NCBI GenBank assembly: GCA_937935075.1
Contig: CALGYB010000123.1
Coordinates: 1 to 57,754, forward strand
Source: an uncultured Roseiflexus sp.
Lineage (GTDB): Bacteria > Chloroflexota > Chloroflexia > Chloroflexales > Roseiflexaceae
Length of the DNA stretch: 57,754 bases
Direction of reading: 5' to 3'
Shown here: piece after piece, positions 1 through 7,948 of the stretch
How the letters are laid out: each line of letters starts with the position of its first letter
Numbering within the stretch: position 1 is the stretch's first letter
Position numbers and translations under genes: made by a program
The notes under the pieces: generated by a model
Told to the model about the DNA's origin: nothing
The model's input: only the letters and a program-made list of their open reading frames with translations
Databases searched by the model: none

Positions 1-125
1 GTGGTTGCGCTGCGGGGCGTCTTCGGTCATGAAGGTCAGGGAGGGAGCGCGGCGCCTGAGCCGGTCGAAGCGACGAAGGCCTGCTCCTCGTCGCTCACAT
101 CGCTGGGATAGGGTTGACGTGTCAT
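1..125 (-). pseudogene. IS transposase 5' end, frameshifted by a 23-nt insertion, cut by window edge
   Basis: Reading leftward from the ATG at 125, the protein starts MTRQPYPSDVSDEEQAFVA, which I recognise as the N-terminus of an IS4/IS5-superfamily transposase (usual form PYPSDVSDEEWAFVAPYLTL). After FVA the frame runs into foreign residues and a TGA. If bases 47-69 are removed, the frame continues as PSLTFMTEDAPQRNH, exactly the expected family sequence. The 23 removed bases contain the motif TTCGACCGGCTCAG, a relative of the TTCGACAGGCTCAG repeat found elsewhere in the window. The rest of the element lies left of the window. The gene is therefore disrupted unless read through by frameshifting. 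Confidence 0.75.
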
Positions 126-172
126 ACTGAAATCATACCACGTGTATCTCTGAAGTGCATAACAGGCTCTAA

Positions 173-258
173 GGACACGAAGCGCACGAAGGTGAATTGA
201 CGAGCATTTCCTTTGTGCCCCTTTGTGACCTTCGTGGTTGCTTGTTGCAGTGAAGTCA
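173..258 (+). repeat. dispersed intergenic repeat, copy 1
   Basis: About 86 bases closely match 22592-22683 in the same orientation. Shared blocks include CGAAGCGCACGAAGGTGAA, CCCTTTGTGACCTTCGTGG and TGCAGTGAAGTCA. Copy 1 ends just before the start of the AttH-like lipoprotein gene, so an in-frame TTG at 213 is repeat sequence and should not be taken as the start codon. Confidence 0.75.
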
Positions 259-263
259 AAGAT

Positions 264-1430
264 ATGACGATCCCTATTCGCATACGGCGCTGGCTGGCAT
301 TCGGGCAGCGCCTGGCGCCGATAGTCGCAGTTATGATGATGTTGTCCGCGTGCGGCGCGGCTGCGCCAACTATTGAGCCGCGCGCCCGACTCGCCGTTGC
401 CGAGGCGATGGCAGGCGGCGACGCCGCCGGTTTTGCGCGCGCAACCGCGCCCCGTCCCTTCATTTTCCCACGCGACCACGGTCCCCACCCTGAGTATGCC
501 ATTGAGTGGTGGTACTATACCGGCAATCTTCAGTCGTCCGAAGGGCGGCGCTTCGGTTTCCAGTTCACTATCTTTCGCACCGGACTGATGCCCGGCGACC
601 CGGAGCGCCCTTCCGCGTGGGCATCAAACAGCGTCTACATGGCACACTTTGCGCTCAGTGATATAAGCAGTGGGGCGTTCCATGCCTTCGAGCGCTTCAG
701 TCGCGGCGCGGCCGGGTTGGCAGGCGCACAGCCTGAGCCGTTCCGCGTCTGGCTCGAAGACTGGGTTGCCGAAGGAATAGGACCCGATGGCATGCCCATG
801 CGTGTATACGCCGCCGAAGGGGATGTGGCGATCGACCTGACGCTGGCAGCCGGTAAGCCGCCGGTATTGCAGGGTGACCGCGGCTTGAGCCAGAAAAGCG
901 CTGATGAAGGCAATGCATCGTATTACTACTCCTTTACCCGCATGCCGATCAATGGCGCCGTGCGCGTTGGCAATACCACGTACCAGGTGAGCGGCCTGGG
1001 CTGGATGGACCGCGAGTGGAGCACAAGTGCGCTCGGAGCGGATCAGGTCGGCTGGGACTGGTTCGCACTGCACCTGGACGATGGCCGCGATCTCATGTTC
1101 TACCGGTTGCGCCTGCGCGACGGAGGCATCGATCCGTACAGCAAAGGGGTGCTGGTCAGCGCCGAAGGAGCGGCGCGCCGCCTGAGCGTGGACGACGTGC
1201 TGGTCGAACCGCTCGATGAGTGGACAAGCCCGCGCAGTGGGGCGACCTATCCGGCACGCTGGCGGTTGCGTGTGCCCGCAGCAGCGATTGACCTCACCCT
1301 GACGCCGCTGCTGGCAGACCAGGAGTTGCCGGTGACGGTCGTGTACTGGGAAGGAGCGGTCGCCATCAGCGGCAGCGCTGGCGGCAGCGGGTACATCGAG
1401 ATGACCGGTTATACCCCAGAAGACAGATAG
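264..1430 (+). CDS. AttH/CrtC-like lipocalin-fold lipoprotein
   Basis: 388 residues from the ATG at 264. The first 35 residues hold an Arg-rich start, a hydrophobic stretch and a lipobox LSAC, so the protein is probably a lipoprotein outside the cytoplasmic membrane. The mature part opens with FPRDHGPHPEYAIEWWYYTG, the signature of the AttH/hydroxyneurosporene synthase (CrtC) family. Those proteins share two lipocalin-like barrels and include carotenoid 1,2-hydratases. A later GLGWMDREWS segment also fits the family. In a phototroph a carotenoid role is conceivable, but the lipoprotein signal argues against a cytoplasmic carotenoid enzyme and no carotenoid genes are adjacent. Substrate unknown. 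The start at 264 is preferred because everything upstream is dispersed repeat. Confidence 0.75.
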   Translation: MTIPIRIRRWLAFGQRLAPIVAVMMMLSACGAAAPTIEPRARLAVAEAMAGGDAAGFARATAPRPFIFPRDHGPHPEYAIEWWYYTGNLQSSEGRRFGFQFTIFRTGLMPGDPERPSAWASNSVYMAHFALSDISSGAFHAFERFSRGAAGLAGAQPEPFRVWLEDWVAEGIGPDGMPMRVYAAEGDVAIDLTLAAGKPPVLQGDRGLSQKSADEGNASYYYSFTRMPINGAVRVGNTTYQVSGLGWMDREWSTSALGADQVGWDWFALHLDDGRDLMFYRLRLRDGGIDPYSKGVLVSAEGAARRLSVDDVLVEPLDEWTSPRSGATYPARWRLRVPAAAIDLTLTPLLADQELPVTVVYWEGAVAISGSAGGSGYIEMTGYTPEDR

Positions 1431-1477
1431 CAACGTTCATAGATACGTAAACCCTGAATGATATGCCAGGAGCGGCT

Positions 1478-1855
1478 GTGGAGCACCGTCTGACCTGTAA
1501 AGTCTACTACGAAGACACCGACGCACTCGGCGTCGTGTATCACACCAACTACCTCAAATATATGGAGCGCGGGCGCAGCGAGTATGTGGAACGGTTTGGC
1601 AAACCAATCTGGGAGTGGAATCAGTCCGGTTACTACATTGTCGTCTATGCGATGAACATTCGTTTCAAACGTGCTGCGCAACTCGGCGACATCCTCGAAG
1701 TTGTGTCCACATTTAACTTGCAGTCGCCATACCGGGGATTGTTCAAGCAGCGCATCGAGCGCGATGGACAGACCTATGTCGAAGCCGAGGTAGAACTTGC
1801 GTGCCTCGACCCGCACTTCAATCTGCGCGAGTTTCCGCCGGAGTTTCGTTCGTGA
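1478..1855 (+). CDS. ybgC: YbgC-type acyl-CoA thioesterase (hotdog fold)
   Basis: 125 residues. The N-terminal motif YYEDTDALGVVYHTNYLKYME is that of the 4-hydroxybenzoyl-CoA thioesterase/YbgC family, with the catalytic Asp in the DTDxxGVVYHxNY loop. These enzymes hydrolyse short acyl-CoA thioesters in the cytoplasm. The GTG at 1478 is chosen because AGGAG at 1468-1472 stands 5 nt upstream and the protein then starts as the family usually does. An ATG at 1463 is in frame but lacks a Shine-Dalgarno. Length is normal. It lies 47 nt after the AttH-like gene, probably co-transcribed, and converges with the minus-strand operon at 1863. Confidence 0.85.
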   Translation: MEHRLTCKVYYEDTDALGVVYHTNYLKYMERGRSEYVERFGKPIWEWNQSGYYIVVYAMNIRFKRAAQLGDILEVVSTFNLQSPYRGLFKQRIERDGQTYVEAEVELACLDPHFNLREFPPEFRS

Positions 1856-1862
1856 GACCTCG

Positions 1863-2285
1863 CTAACGCACACCAATCAGGCGTAACACATCATCGCGGG
1901 TCAGATGCAATCCAGGCGGAAGATGCCCCGGCGGATACGATTGCAGGTCCTCGGCATCGAACACCAGGTGAAGGGCAGTGATTGAAGGTTCGCGCAGCAT
2001 GGCGCGCAGCAGTTGCACAAGGGAGAGCAGACGAAGCCGCGGAACGTTTTGCGGGCGCACAAGACGGTTGCGCTGGGCGAAGCCCAGCGCAGCATCGGGA
2101 GACGGAAACGCAAGCAGCGTGCGGGGACGTTTGTGACCGTCGGCAGATGCCACGCTCCCGCTCGGCAGCCAGAACACATAGAACGCATCACCGCCTGCGT
2201 GCATACGCAGAGCAGCGAGCGCAGCGCGCAGCGCCTCGAGATTGAGCCCCTGCTCAGCAGCAAGTGTATGAACGTCGTCTTCCAT
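1863..2285 (-). CDS. hypothetical protein, last gene of polX operon
   Basis: 140 residues, no family recognised. The sequence is soluble, Leu/Ala/Arg-rich and without signal or membrane segment. A predicted helical start (AAEQGLNLEALRAALAALR) is followed by a mixed alpha/beta part rich in short hydrophobic strands (DAFYVFWLPSG, RTLLAFPSPDAALGFAQ). It may be a small regulatory or structural domain, but nothing in the sequence fixes a role. Its ATG directly follows the stop of the 65-residue membrane protein gene, so the two are probably translationally coupled. The 3' end converges with ybgC, leaving only 7 nt between stops. Confidence 0.6.
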   Translation of the reverse strand: MEDDVHTLAAEQGLNLEALRAALAALRMHAGGDAFYVFWLPSGSVASADGHKRPRTLLAFPSPDAALGFAQRNRLVRPQNVPRLRLLSLVQLLRAMLREPSITALHLVFDAEDLQSYPPGHLPPGLHLTRDDVLRLIGVR

Positions 2286-2483
2286 TCAGGCAAGCAGGCT
2301 CCATGCCGTAGACGTAAAGTTGATAATGTCGGTGCGCTCGATGGCGGCAGCAAACAGGAGCAGGATAAGCAGCAGCAACACCAGCAGCATGAGCGCTGAA
2401 AACGCCTGACGGCGAGCGCTGACGCCATTGTCGGTCAACTCTTCCGTTATATTTGATCGCGTCTCATCATTATCGTTGGCCAT
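2286..2483 (-). CDS. small single-pass membrane protein
   Basis: 65 residues. A polar N-terminus (about 28 residues, many Asn, Asp, Glu, Thr) is followed by one strongly hydrophobic segment, roughly residues 29-48 (LMLLVLLLLILLLFAAAI), and a short polar tail. It is likely inserted once in the membrane. AGGGGG a few bases upstream supports the ATG at 2483. It starts 8 nt after the HIT gene and abuts the next gene. Function unknown. The conserved tight spacing is the main evidence that it is real. Confidence 0.6.
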   Translation of the reverse strand: MANDNDETRSNITEELTDNGVSARRQAFSALMLLVLLLLILLLFAAAIERTDIINFTSTAWSLLA

Positions 2484-2491
2484 AGCGCCCC

Positions 2492-2905
2492 CTAATCTTT
2501 GAGTGCTGCCCGAATCTGTTCCGCAATCGCGCGCAGTTCGGATGGCTCGGCAGGATTAGGCGTCCATGGGCGCAGGACACGGTCGCCCTCCCAGCGCGGT
2601 ATCAGATGGACGTGGTAATGAAACACCACCTGTCCCGCAGCGGCGCCGTTGTTCTGAACAATGTTCAACCCATCGATATTGAGCGCATCACGGATCGCCA
2701 GCGCCACTTTCTGCGCCGTCCGCGCCACTGCTGCAATGAGATGCGGGGGCGTGGCGAAAATGTCCGGGTGCTCTTCCTTGCAGATCACCAGCGTATGACC
2801 CCGACTGGCGGGATTGATATCCATAAACGCCAGCGTCTCATCGTCCTCATACACTTTGACCGATGGCAATTCGCCGCTCACAATACGCGAAAAGACGGAT
2901 GGCAT
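2492..2905 (-). CDS. HIT-family nucleotide hydrolase/transferase
   Basis: 137 residues, the standard length of an Hint/HIT protein. The C-terminal half carries HYHVHLIPRW, the histidine-triad motif H-x-H-x-H-x-x, whose middle His acts as nucleophile on nucleoside phosphoramidates or dinucleotides. The N-terminal FSRIVSGELPSVKVYEDDETLAFMDI is also typical. GGAGGAAAGT just upstream supports the ATG at 2905. It follows polX by 30 nt on the same strand, so they are probably one operon. Exact nucleotide substrate cannot be told from sequence. Confidence 0.92.
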   Translation of the reverse strand: MPSVFSRIVSGELPSVKVYEDDETLAFMDINPASRGHTLVICKEEHPDIFATPPHLIAAVARTAQKVALAIRDALNIDGLNIVQNNGAAAGQVVFHYHVHLIPRWEGDRVLRPWTPNPAEPSELRAIAEQIRAALKD

Positions 2906-2935
2906 ACTTTCCTCCCCATGCTCTTCAACAGACGC

Positions 2936-4675
2936 TCAACGTCGACGCAGCCACTCCTGAAGCGCCGCGAGACCCCAGGTATTCGCTACCTGTGATGCAC
3001 TTGCCCAGCCGCGCCGTGCGGTGACGACGCCTAACCGCATCCACGCCAGATTGTCGGGATGGTGGGCATCACTGTTGATCGTGACAGTGGCGCCAAGCGC
3101 CAGCGCGCGTCGCACCGCGGGACCGTCCAGGTCGAGGCGGTGCGGCCCGCTGTTGACTTCCAGCAGCACACGATGGTCGGCGGCGGCGCGTGCCAGGGCA
3201 TCGATATCGACCGGCGCACCTTCACGCGATCCGAGCATCCGCCCCACCGGATGACCGATGATATCGACGTGCGGGTTACGCACGGCGCGAATCAATCGCT
3301 CAGTCGCGGCTTCGGGCGACTGGCGCAACTGCACGTGCGCCGAAGCGACCACAATATCGAGTTCTGCCAGCACATCGTCGGGCAGCGCAAGGTTTCCTTC
3401 AGGAGTAATATCGACCTCGACGCCTTGCAGGATGCGAAACGGAACGCCGCGCGCTCCGTATTCCGCATTCAACGCCTCGATGTCGTGGCGCTGCGCGTGC
3501 AGCCGCTCCGCGTTCAGTCCGTGGGTCAGCCCGACATACGCGCTATGGTCGGTGATGGCGATATGGGAATAGCCACGGGCGCGCGCCGCTTCCGCCATTG
3601 TGCGAATATCGGCGCGCCCGTCGCTCCAGGTGCTGTGCATATGCAGATCGGCGCGGATGTCGCTGAGTTCGACCAGCCGCGGCAGCATACCGGCGCGCGC
3701 CGCCTCGAACTCCCCTTCGTCCTCGCGCAATTCCGGCGGGATCCAGGGCAGACCGACGGTGGCGTACACTTCTTCTTCGGTCGCGCAGGTTAGCAACGTG
3801 CCATCGGTGCGCCGGAAGCCATGCTCGCTGAAACTCAACCCCCGCGCCAGCGCCAGTTCGCGAAAGCGAATATTGTGCGCCTTGCTACCCGTAAAGTGTT
3901 GCAATGCCGACCCCCACATGCCCGGCGGAACGGCGATCAGGTCCGCCTGTATGCCGTTGTGGAGGAGAATGCTGGCTTTTTCGTCCCCTGCCGACTCGAC
4001 CCGCGCCACAAGCGGCAGCGTCGTAAAGGCGCGCACAACGGCCGGGGCATCATCGGCAGCCGCCAGAATGTCGAGATCGCCGACCGTGGGGCGGCCCCGG
4101 CGCAGGCTGCCGGCATATGCCGCCTGGGACAGCGCAGGCGCAGCGCCACGCAGGGCATCGATCAACGTTTCGGCGATTTCGAGCGCATGCGCCAGCAGCA
4201 CACGGCGCTCCTGCCGTTCCGCCGCACGGATGCCTTGCAGAATGCTTTCGATCGTTTTAGCGCCGAACCCCTTGAGCGTTGCCAGGCGCCCGCTTTCGGC
4301 AGCAGCCCGCAACTCTGCCAGGCTGCTGATGCCAAGTTCGCGGTAGAGACGACCGGCAGTGCGCGGACCGACGCCAGGCACGCGCAGTAACTCGCGCACG
4401 CCGGGCGGAACCTTTTCCTGGAGCCGGAGGTAGTACTGCAACTCACCGGTATCCAGGAGTTCGCCAATTTTTTCGGCGATGGCTTTGCCGACGCCAGGAA
4501 TCTGCTCCAGTTCGCCGCGGGCGCGGTAGGTCGCCAGTGGCGCCGGCAGATCGCGAATCGCATCACCGGCGCGCCGATATGCCTGGACGCGGAATCGATC
4601 CTCGTCCAGGATCTCCATCAGGTCAGCAATCGTGCTGAACACCTCAGCAATGTCGTGGTTGGTCAGATAAGACAT
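2936..4675 (-). CDS. polX: PolX family DNA polymerase/3'-5' exonuclease with PHP domain
   Basis: 579 residues. An N-terminal 8-kDa-like domain and helix-hairpin-helix motifs (IPGVGKAIAEKIGEL near residue 70, VPGVGPRTAGRLY near 105) bind DNA. The X-family nucleotidyltransferase core has GSLRRGRPTVGDLDIL near residue 190, with catalytic aspartates in DLD. From about residue 340 a PHP domain starts with DLHMHSTWSDG, which supplies metal ligands for the nuclease. The family does gap-filling repair synthesis. The ATG at 4675 is chosen because the in-frame GTG at 4705 falls between the minus-strand -10 (TATAAT at 4714-4709) and the likely transcription start. First gene of a four-gene minus-strand operon. 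Confidence 0.93.
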   Translation of the reverse strand: MSYLTNHDIAEVFSTIADLMEILDEDRFRVQAYRRAGDAIRDLPAPLATYRARGELEQIPGVGKAIAEKIGELLDTGELQYYLRLQEKVPPGVRELLRVPGVGPRTAGRLYRELGISSLAELRAAAESGRLATLKGFGAKTIESILQGIRAAERQERRVLLAHALEIAETLIDALRGAAPALSQAAYAGSLRRGRPTVGDLDILAAADDAPAVVRAFTTLPLVARVESAGDEKASILLHNGIQADLIAVPPGMWGSALQHFTGSKAHNIRFRELALARGLSFSEHGFRRTDGTLLTCATEEEVYATVGLPWIPPELREDEGEFEAARAGMLPRLVELSDIRADLHMHSTWSDGRADIRTMAEAARARGYSHIAITDHSAYVGLTHGLNAERLHAQRHDIEALNAEYGARGVPFRILQGVEVDITPEGNLALPDDVLAELDIVVASAHVQLRQSPEAATERLIRAVRNPHVDIIGHPVGRMLGSREGAPVDIDALARAAADHRVLLEVNSGPHRLDLDGPAVRRALALGATVTINSDAHHPDNLAWMRLGVVTARRGWASASQVANTWGLAALQEWLRRR

Positions 4676-4708
4676 CGGGCAGCGCAGGCTCTCCGAGTTC
4701 CGCACCGC

Positions 4709-4757
4709 ATTATAGCATGGGAACAGGCTTTACAAATGGTTTGCAATCGCATATAAT
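4709..4757. promoter_or_regulatory. divergent overlapping promoters for polX and greA
   Basis: On the plus strand TTTACA (4729-4734) and TATAAT (4752-4757) are 17 bp apart, a near-consensus housekeeping promoter reading toward greA. On the minus strand a perfect TATAAT (4714-4709) faces polX, with a weaker ATTTGT-like -35 at 4737-4732 overlapping the plus -35. Only one polymerase could occupy the site at a time, so the two transcripts are probably mutually exclusive at initiation. Confidence 0.65.
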
Positions 4758-4763
4758 GAGTAT

Positions 4764-5078
4764 CGTCAACGTTATGCAATACATAACGTTGCGCGGGGCG
4801 ACCCGAGCGAGAGGCTGAGAGCGTGCTCTCAGTCGTTTCATTTACGCGCACGATGCGGCAGAGGTGACCACACACCCTGATGTCTCCCCTTCCAGGAGCG
4901 CAGTCAGCCATGTGATCGGGCGCGCACGCGCGTCGGGTTTGCCGGGTCATATCCTCCTGAGTCGTGGTACGCACGCGCACCGGGAACGCCCCGCAGCGCC
5001 ATGATGCCGCTTCACGACGGCGGCGACAACCGCAACGCATGCGGATAGGGGAACAAGTGTCGGAAAAAGGTAAGAACG
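4764..5078 (+). promoter_or_regulatory. long structured 5' leader of greA
   Basis: About 315 nt separate the predicted start of transcription from the greA ATG, with no convincing ORF. At its 5' end is a perfect inverted repeat AACGTTATG/CATAACGTT (4768-4776 and 4782-4790, 5-nt loop), and further on CTGAGAGC/GCTCTCAG (4815-4822 and 4825-4832). The region is GC-rich. I do not recognise a known riboswitch. It could be a cis-regulatory leader, a small RNA gene, or simply an operator plus long UTR. Confidence 0.45.
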
Positions 5079-5552
5079 ATGAGCGACAGACCAGCATACC
5101 TCACTCGTGATGGGCGCGCCAGGCTCGAAGCCGAGTTGGAAGAGCTTGTCACCAAGGGCCGCAAAGAGATCGCAGAGCGCATCAACGCTGCAAAGGAATT
5201 GGGTGACATCTCGGAAAGCGGCGAATATGAGGATGCCAAAAATCAGCAGGCTCATCTCGAAGGTCGCATCCGCGAGATTAAGAGCATTCTCGCCCGGGCA
5301 CAGATCATCGATGAAGAGAATGGCGACAACCACGAAGTTCGCATTGGCTCGCGCGTGACCGTGCGCATCGATGGTGAGCAAGAAGAAGAAACCTGGACGA
5401 TTGTCGGCAGCACGGAGGCGAAGCCGAGCGAAGGCAAAATATCGAACGAGTCGCCTATTGGCGCGGCGCTGCTTGGGAAACGACCGCGCCAGCAGGTCAC
5501 GGTGGAGACGCCCTCCGGCGTGATGAGACTCACTATTCTCACTATCCAGTAA
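5079..5552 (+). CDS. greA: transcript cleavage factor GreA
   Basis: 157 residues, the normal length. Residues 1-75 form the antiparallel coiled coil, with the acidic tip GDISESGEYEDAK that reaches through the polymerase secondary channel and helps metal-dependent cleavage of backtracked RNA. The C-terminal globular domain has GSRVTVRIDGEQEEETWTIVG and ISNESPIGAALLGKRPRQQV, both diagnostic for GreA. It is transcribed alone from the promoter at 4729-4757 and is followed by a terminator at 5583. A weak AAGGTAAG precedes the ATG. Confidence 0.96.
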   Translation: MSDRPAYLTRDGRARLEAELEELVTKGRKEIAERINAAKELGDISESGEYEDAKNQQAHLEGRIREIKSILARAQIIDEENGDNHEVRIGSRVTVRIDGEQEEETWTIVGSTEAKPSEGKISNESPIGAALLGKRPRQQVTVETPSGVMRLTILTIQ

Positions 5553-5582
5553 TCATATTGCTGACTGGCAGTTCCAGGAAAG

Positions 5583-5629
5583 AACGCGCGCGGATGTCAT
5601 CCGGGCAGGGTGATATTCGCGCGCGTTTT
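5583..5629 (+). terminator. intrinsic terminator after greA
   Basis: AACGCGCGCG (5583-5592) pairs perfectly with CGCGCGCGTT (5618-5627) around a 25-nt loop and runs into TTTT (5626-5629). It starts 30 nt after the greA stop and separates greA from lysS. Confidence 0.7.
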
Positions 5630-5649
5630 GATGAATGGCTATGATCTAT

Positions 5650-5677
5650 TTGCGTTTTAACCATAATGGCGTATCAT
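5650..5677 (+). promoter_or_regulatory. lysS promoter, possibly giving a leaderless mRNA
   Basis: TTGCGT (5650-5655) and TATCAT (5672-5677) are 16 bp apart. Transcription would begin about 7 nt after the -10, at or next to the lysS ATG (5685). No Shine-Dalgarno precedes that ATG. An alternative -10, CATAAT at 5662-5667, would give a 10-15 nt leader, still without a ribosome site. Confidence 0.45.
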
Positions 5678-5684
5678 AGGCGCT

Positions 5685-7154
5685 ATGGAACTCAATGAAC
5701 TACAGCAGCAGCGGCTTGCCAAGCTGGAACGGCTGCGCGCCGCCGGCATCGACGCCTATCCGCCACGCACGCAGCGCACGCACACGATCGGGGCTGTGCT
5801 TGCCGGCTTCGACCAGTTGATGGAACGCGGCGAAAAGGTCACCGTCGCCGGACGGATCATCGGTGCGCGGCGGGTGCTCGGTAAACTGGCGTTCGCCCAT
5901 ATTGCAGACGAATCAGGCCAGATCCAGATCTGGCTCAGCCGCGGCGACCTCGGCGACGAGTGGTTTGATCGGTTTCGCGACGATCTCGATACATTTGACA
6001 TTGTCGAAGCCAGCGGGACATTGCGCCGCACGCAGCGCGGCGAACCTTCGGTGTTCGTCACGCATATGGGAGTGCTGGCAAAGTCGCTCAACCCGCCGCC
6101 GGAAAAGTGGCACGGTCTTTCCGACATCGAGGAACGCCACCGTCAGCGATACCTCGACCTGATCGTCAATCCTGAAGTGCGCGACGTGTTCCGCACCCGT
6201 GCGAAGATCATCAGCACGATGCGGCGTTTCCTGGATGAACGCGGTTTTCTTGAGGTCGAAACGCCAACCCTGCAACCGATCTACGGCGGTGCGTCGGCGC
6301 GTCCGTTCATCACCCATCACAATCAGTTGAAGCAGGATCTCTATCTGCGCATCGCCGTTGAACTCTACCTGAAGCGCCTGATTGTCGGCGGCTTTGAGCG
6401 GGTCTACGAAATGAGCAAGGTCTTTCGCAACGAAGGGGTTGATCGGACGCATAACCCTGAGTTTACGATGATGGAGTGCTACCAGGCGTATGCCGATTAC
6501 AACGACATGATGCGCCTGGTGGAAGAGTTGTATCGTACACTCGCACTGGAAGTCGCCGGAAGCGCGACGATTGAGTTTCAGGGGCGGACCATCGATTTTG
6601 GTCCCGCGTGGCGGCGCGTTTCGATTCCCGAGGCGATTGCCGAACGTACCGGCATCGACATTCTCGAACTGACCGAACTCGAACCGCTCCAGGAGGCGAT
6701 CCGCGCCGCCGGGCTGAAGGTCGATTTCAAGCCGGCTTGGGGGCGGCAGGTCGATGAACTGTTCAGCGTCTATGTGCAACCGGAGTTGATCCAGCCGACC
6801 TTCGTGCTCGATCATCCGGTGGCGCTGTCGCCGCTGGCAAAACGGCGCCCCGATCAACCTCTGCTGGTCGAGCGGTTCGAGCCGGTGGTGGCGGGCATGG
6901 AGATCGGGAATGCCTTTACCGAGTTGAACGATCCGCTCGATCAGGAGCAACGCTTTCTCGAACAGGGGCGCGCCTACGATGCCGGCGACGATGAAGCGCA
7001 ACAGATGGATGTCGATTTTCTCAATGCGCTGATGTACGGCATGCCGCCAACCGGCGGCTTGGGCATCGGCATCGACCGGACGGTCATGCTGTTCACCGAT
7101 CAGCCGAACATTCGCGAGGTGATCCTCTTTCCGCATCTGCGGCCGCGGGAGTGA
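5685..7154 (+). CDS. lysS: lysyl-tRNA synthetase, class II
   Basis: 489 residues. An N-terminal OB-fold anticodon-binding domain (about residues 50-150, [22 protein letters not shown]) is followed by the class II catalytic core. Motif 2 is [20 protein letters not shown] near residue 247, and motif 3 is [13 protein letters not shown] near residue 463, with the Arg that binds ATP. It charges tRNA-Lys in the cytoplasm. Length and domain order are standard. No Shine-Dalgarno is seen upstream, consistent with the leaderless promoter. Confidence 0.97.
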   Translation: MELNELQQQRLAKLERLRAAGIDAYPPRTQRTHTIGAVLAGFDQLMERGEKVTVAGRIIGARRVLGKLAFAHIADESGQIQIWLSRGDLGDEWFDRFRDDLDTFDIVEASGTLRRTQRGEPSVFVTHMGVLAKSLNPPPEKWHGLSDIEERHRQRYLDLIVNPEVRDVFRTRAKIISTMRRFLDERGFLEVETPTLQPIYGGASARPFITHHNQLKQDLYLRIAVELYLKRLIVGGFERVYEMSKVFRNEGVDRTHNPEFTMMECYQAYADYNDMMRLVEELYRTLALEVAGSATIEFQGRTIDFGPAWRRVSIPEAIAERTGIDILELTELEPLQEAIRAAGLKVDFKPAWGRQVDELFSVYVQPELIQPTFVLDHPVALSPLAKRRPDQPLLVERFEPVVAGMEIGNAFTELNDPLDQEQRFLEQGRAYDAGDDEAQQMDVDFLNALMYGMPPTGGLGIGIDRTVMLFTDQPNIREVILFPHLRPRE

Positions 7155-7208
7155 GGATGTCTGGGTGTTGCAAGGGCGGGCGGCAGGGGTATACATGGTC
7201 CCACAGGC

Positions 7209-7439
7209 ATGGGGGAGGAATCATTGCCACGATCGTTTACCATCGAACGGGAGAACCTGCCCGAAACGGTGCAGGGCTGGTTGCGCGCCGTCGGGCTTGG
7301 CGACGAGGAACTGGTCGAATTGATCTTTACCGAGAACGAGGTGCTGCTGCGCCGCCCAATGAGTCCGCAGTTGCGCGAATGGGCGCGTGGCGTAAGCGAC
7401 CGGTACGATAAGATGTTCCGGGAATTGGCGGGAATCTGA
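7209..7439 (+). CDS. AbrB/MazE-like putative antitoxin
   Basis: 76 residues. The stretch LPETVQGWLRAVGLGDEELVELIFTENEVLLRRP resembles the swapped-hairpin (AbrB/SpoVT) half-site seen in antitoxins, where a GLxxGDxVEL strand pair is followed by a charged helical tail (here SPQLREWARGVSDRYDKMFREL) that usually binds the toxin. The assignment rests on this pattern and on the Doc-like gene 96 nt downstream. Such pairs usually regulate their own promoter. The N-terminus is not certain and the ATG at 7209 lacks a strong ribosome site. Confidence 0.5.
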   Translation: MGEESLPRSFTIERENLPETVQGWLRAVGLGDEELVELIFTENEVLLRRPMSPQLREWARGVSDRYDKMFRELAGI

Positions 7440-7535
7440 GAGCACCAGGAACCGAGAACTCAGAACCAGGAATGAGAGCGCGGAAACCGGGTGGCTCCCT
7501 GATCAAAACGGACTCTCACAGGCGATGTGGATGGC

Positions 7536-7922
7536 ATGGTTCATTATCTGACGACGGACGATGTGCTGGACCTGCATACGTATGCGGTTTTGCGGTACGG
7601 GGGGCGTCTGGGGATCGCCAGTCACGACCGGTTGATGTCGGTGGTGACGGCGCCGCGCCAGGTGCTCTTCGAGGCGGAGTTGTATCCTGATGTGCCGAGC
7701 AAAGCTGCGGCGCTGATGTTCCTGATGATTAAGAGCCGCCCCTTTGTCAGCGCCAATGAATCGACGGCGCTGCTCTGCATGCTGCGTTTTCTGGCGCTCA
7801 ATCAAGCATCGCTGCACAACGACGTAGCAGAGGCGGAACTGCTCTGGCTGGTGCGATCCGTCTCGAACTCCGATCTGGATCGCAACGGCGTCGAGCACTG
7901 GCTGCGTCAGCGCCTGGCATAA
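7536..7922 (+). CDS. Doc/Fic-family protein with degenerate active site
   Basis: 128 residues. YLTTDDVLDLHTYAVLRYGG, then LMSVVTAPRQVLFEAELYPDVPSKAAALMFLMI, match the usual Doc scaffold (YLT-EEVL-LH ... RYGG ... RP ... LYP ... KAAAL). The Fic motif, normally HPFxDGNKRTA, reads RPFVSANESTA here. The catalytic His is Arg, and the metal Asp and the Gly, Lys and Arg that bind phosphates are all changed. A kinase/AMP-transferase activity like that of Doc therefore looks lost. It could be a decayed toxin, or a repurposed binding protein paired with the AbrB-like gene. ATG at 7536 preferred over GTG at 7527 by family alignment. Confidence 0.65.
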   Translation: MVHYLTTDDVLDLHTYAVLRYGGRLGIASHDRLMSVVTAPRQVLFEAELYPDVPSKAAALMFLMIKSRPFVSANESTALLCMLRFLALNQASLHNDVAEAELLWLVRSVSNSDLDRNGVEHWLRQRLA

Positions 7923-7948
7923 TGCAGCGTAGCCCAATAGAGGTGAGC

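Noticed and set aside
624-1433. Long minus-strand frame opposite the AttH-like gene (and similar frames opposite lysS, GT39, ApbE and others)
   Set aside because: Shadows caused by high-GC codon bias, without ribosome sites or family features.
4795-4900. TPP riboswitch suggested by GGGGCGACCC and CTGAGA ahead of greA
   Set aside because: The second conserved half (ACCTGATC ... TAATGCCAGCG) is missing and greA is not a thiamine gene.
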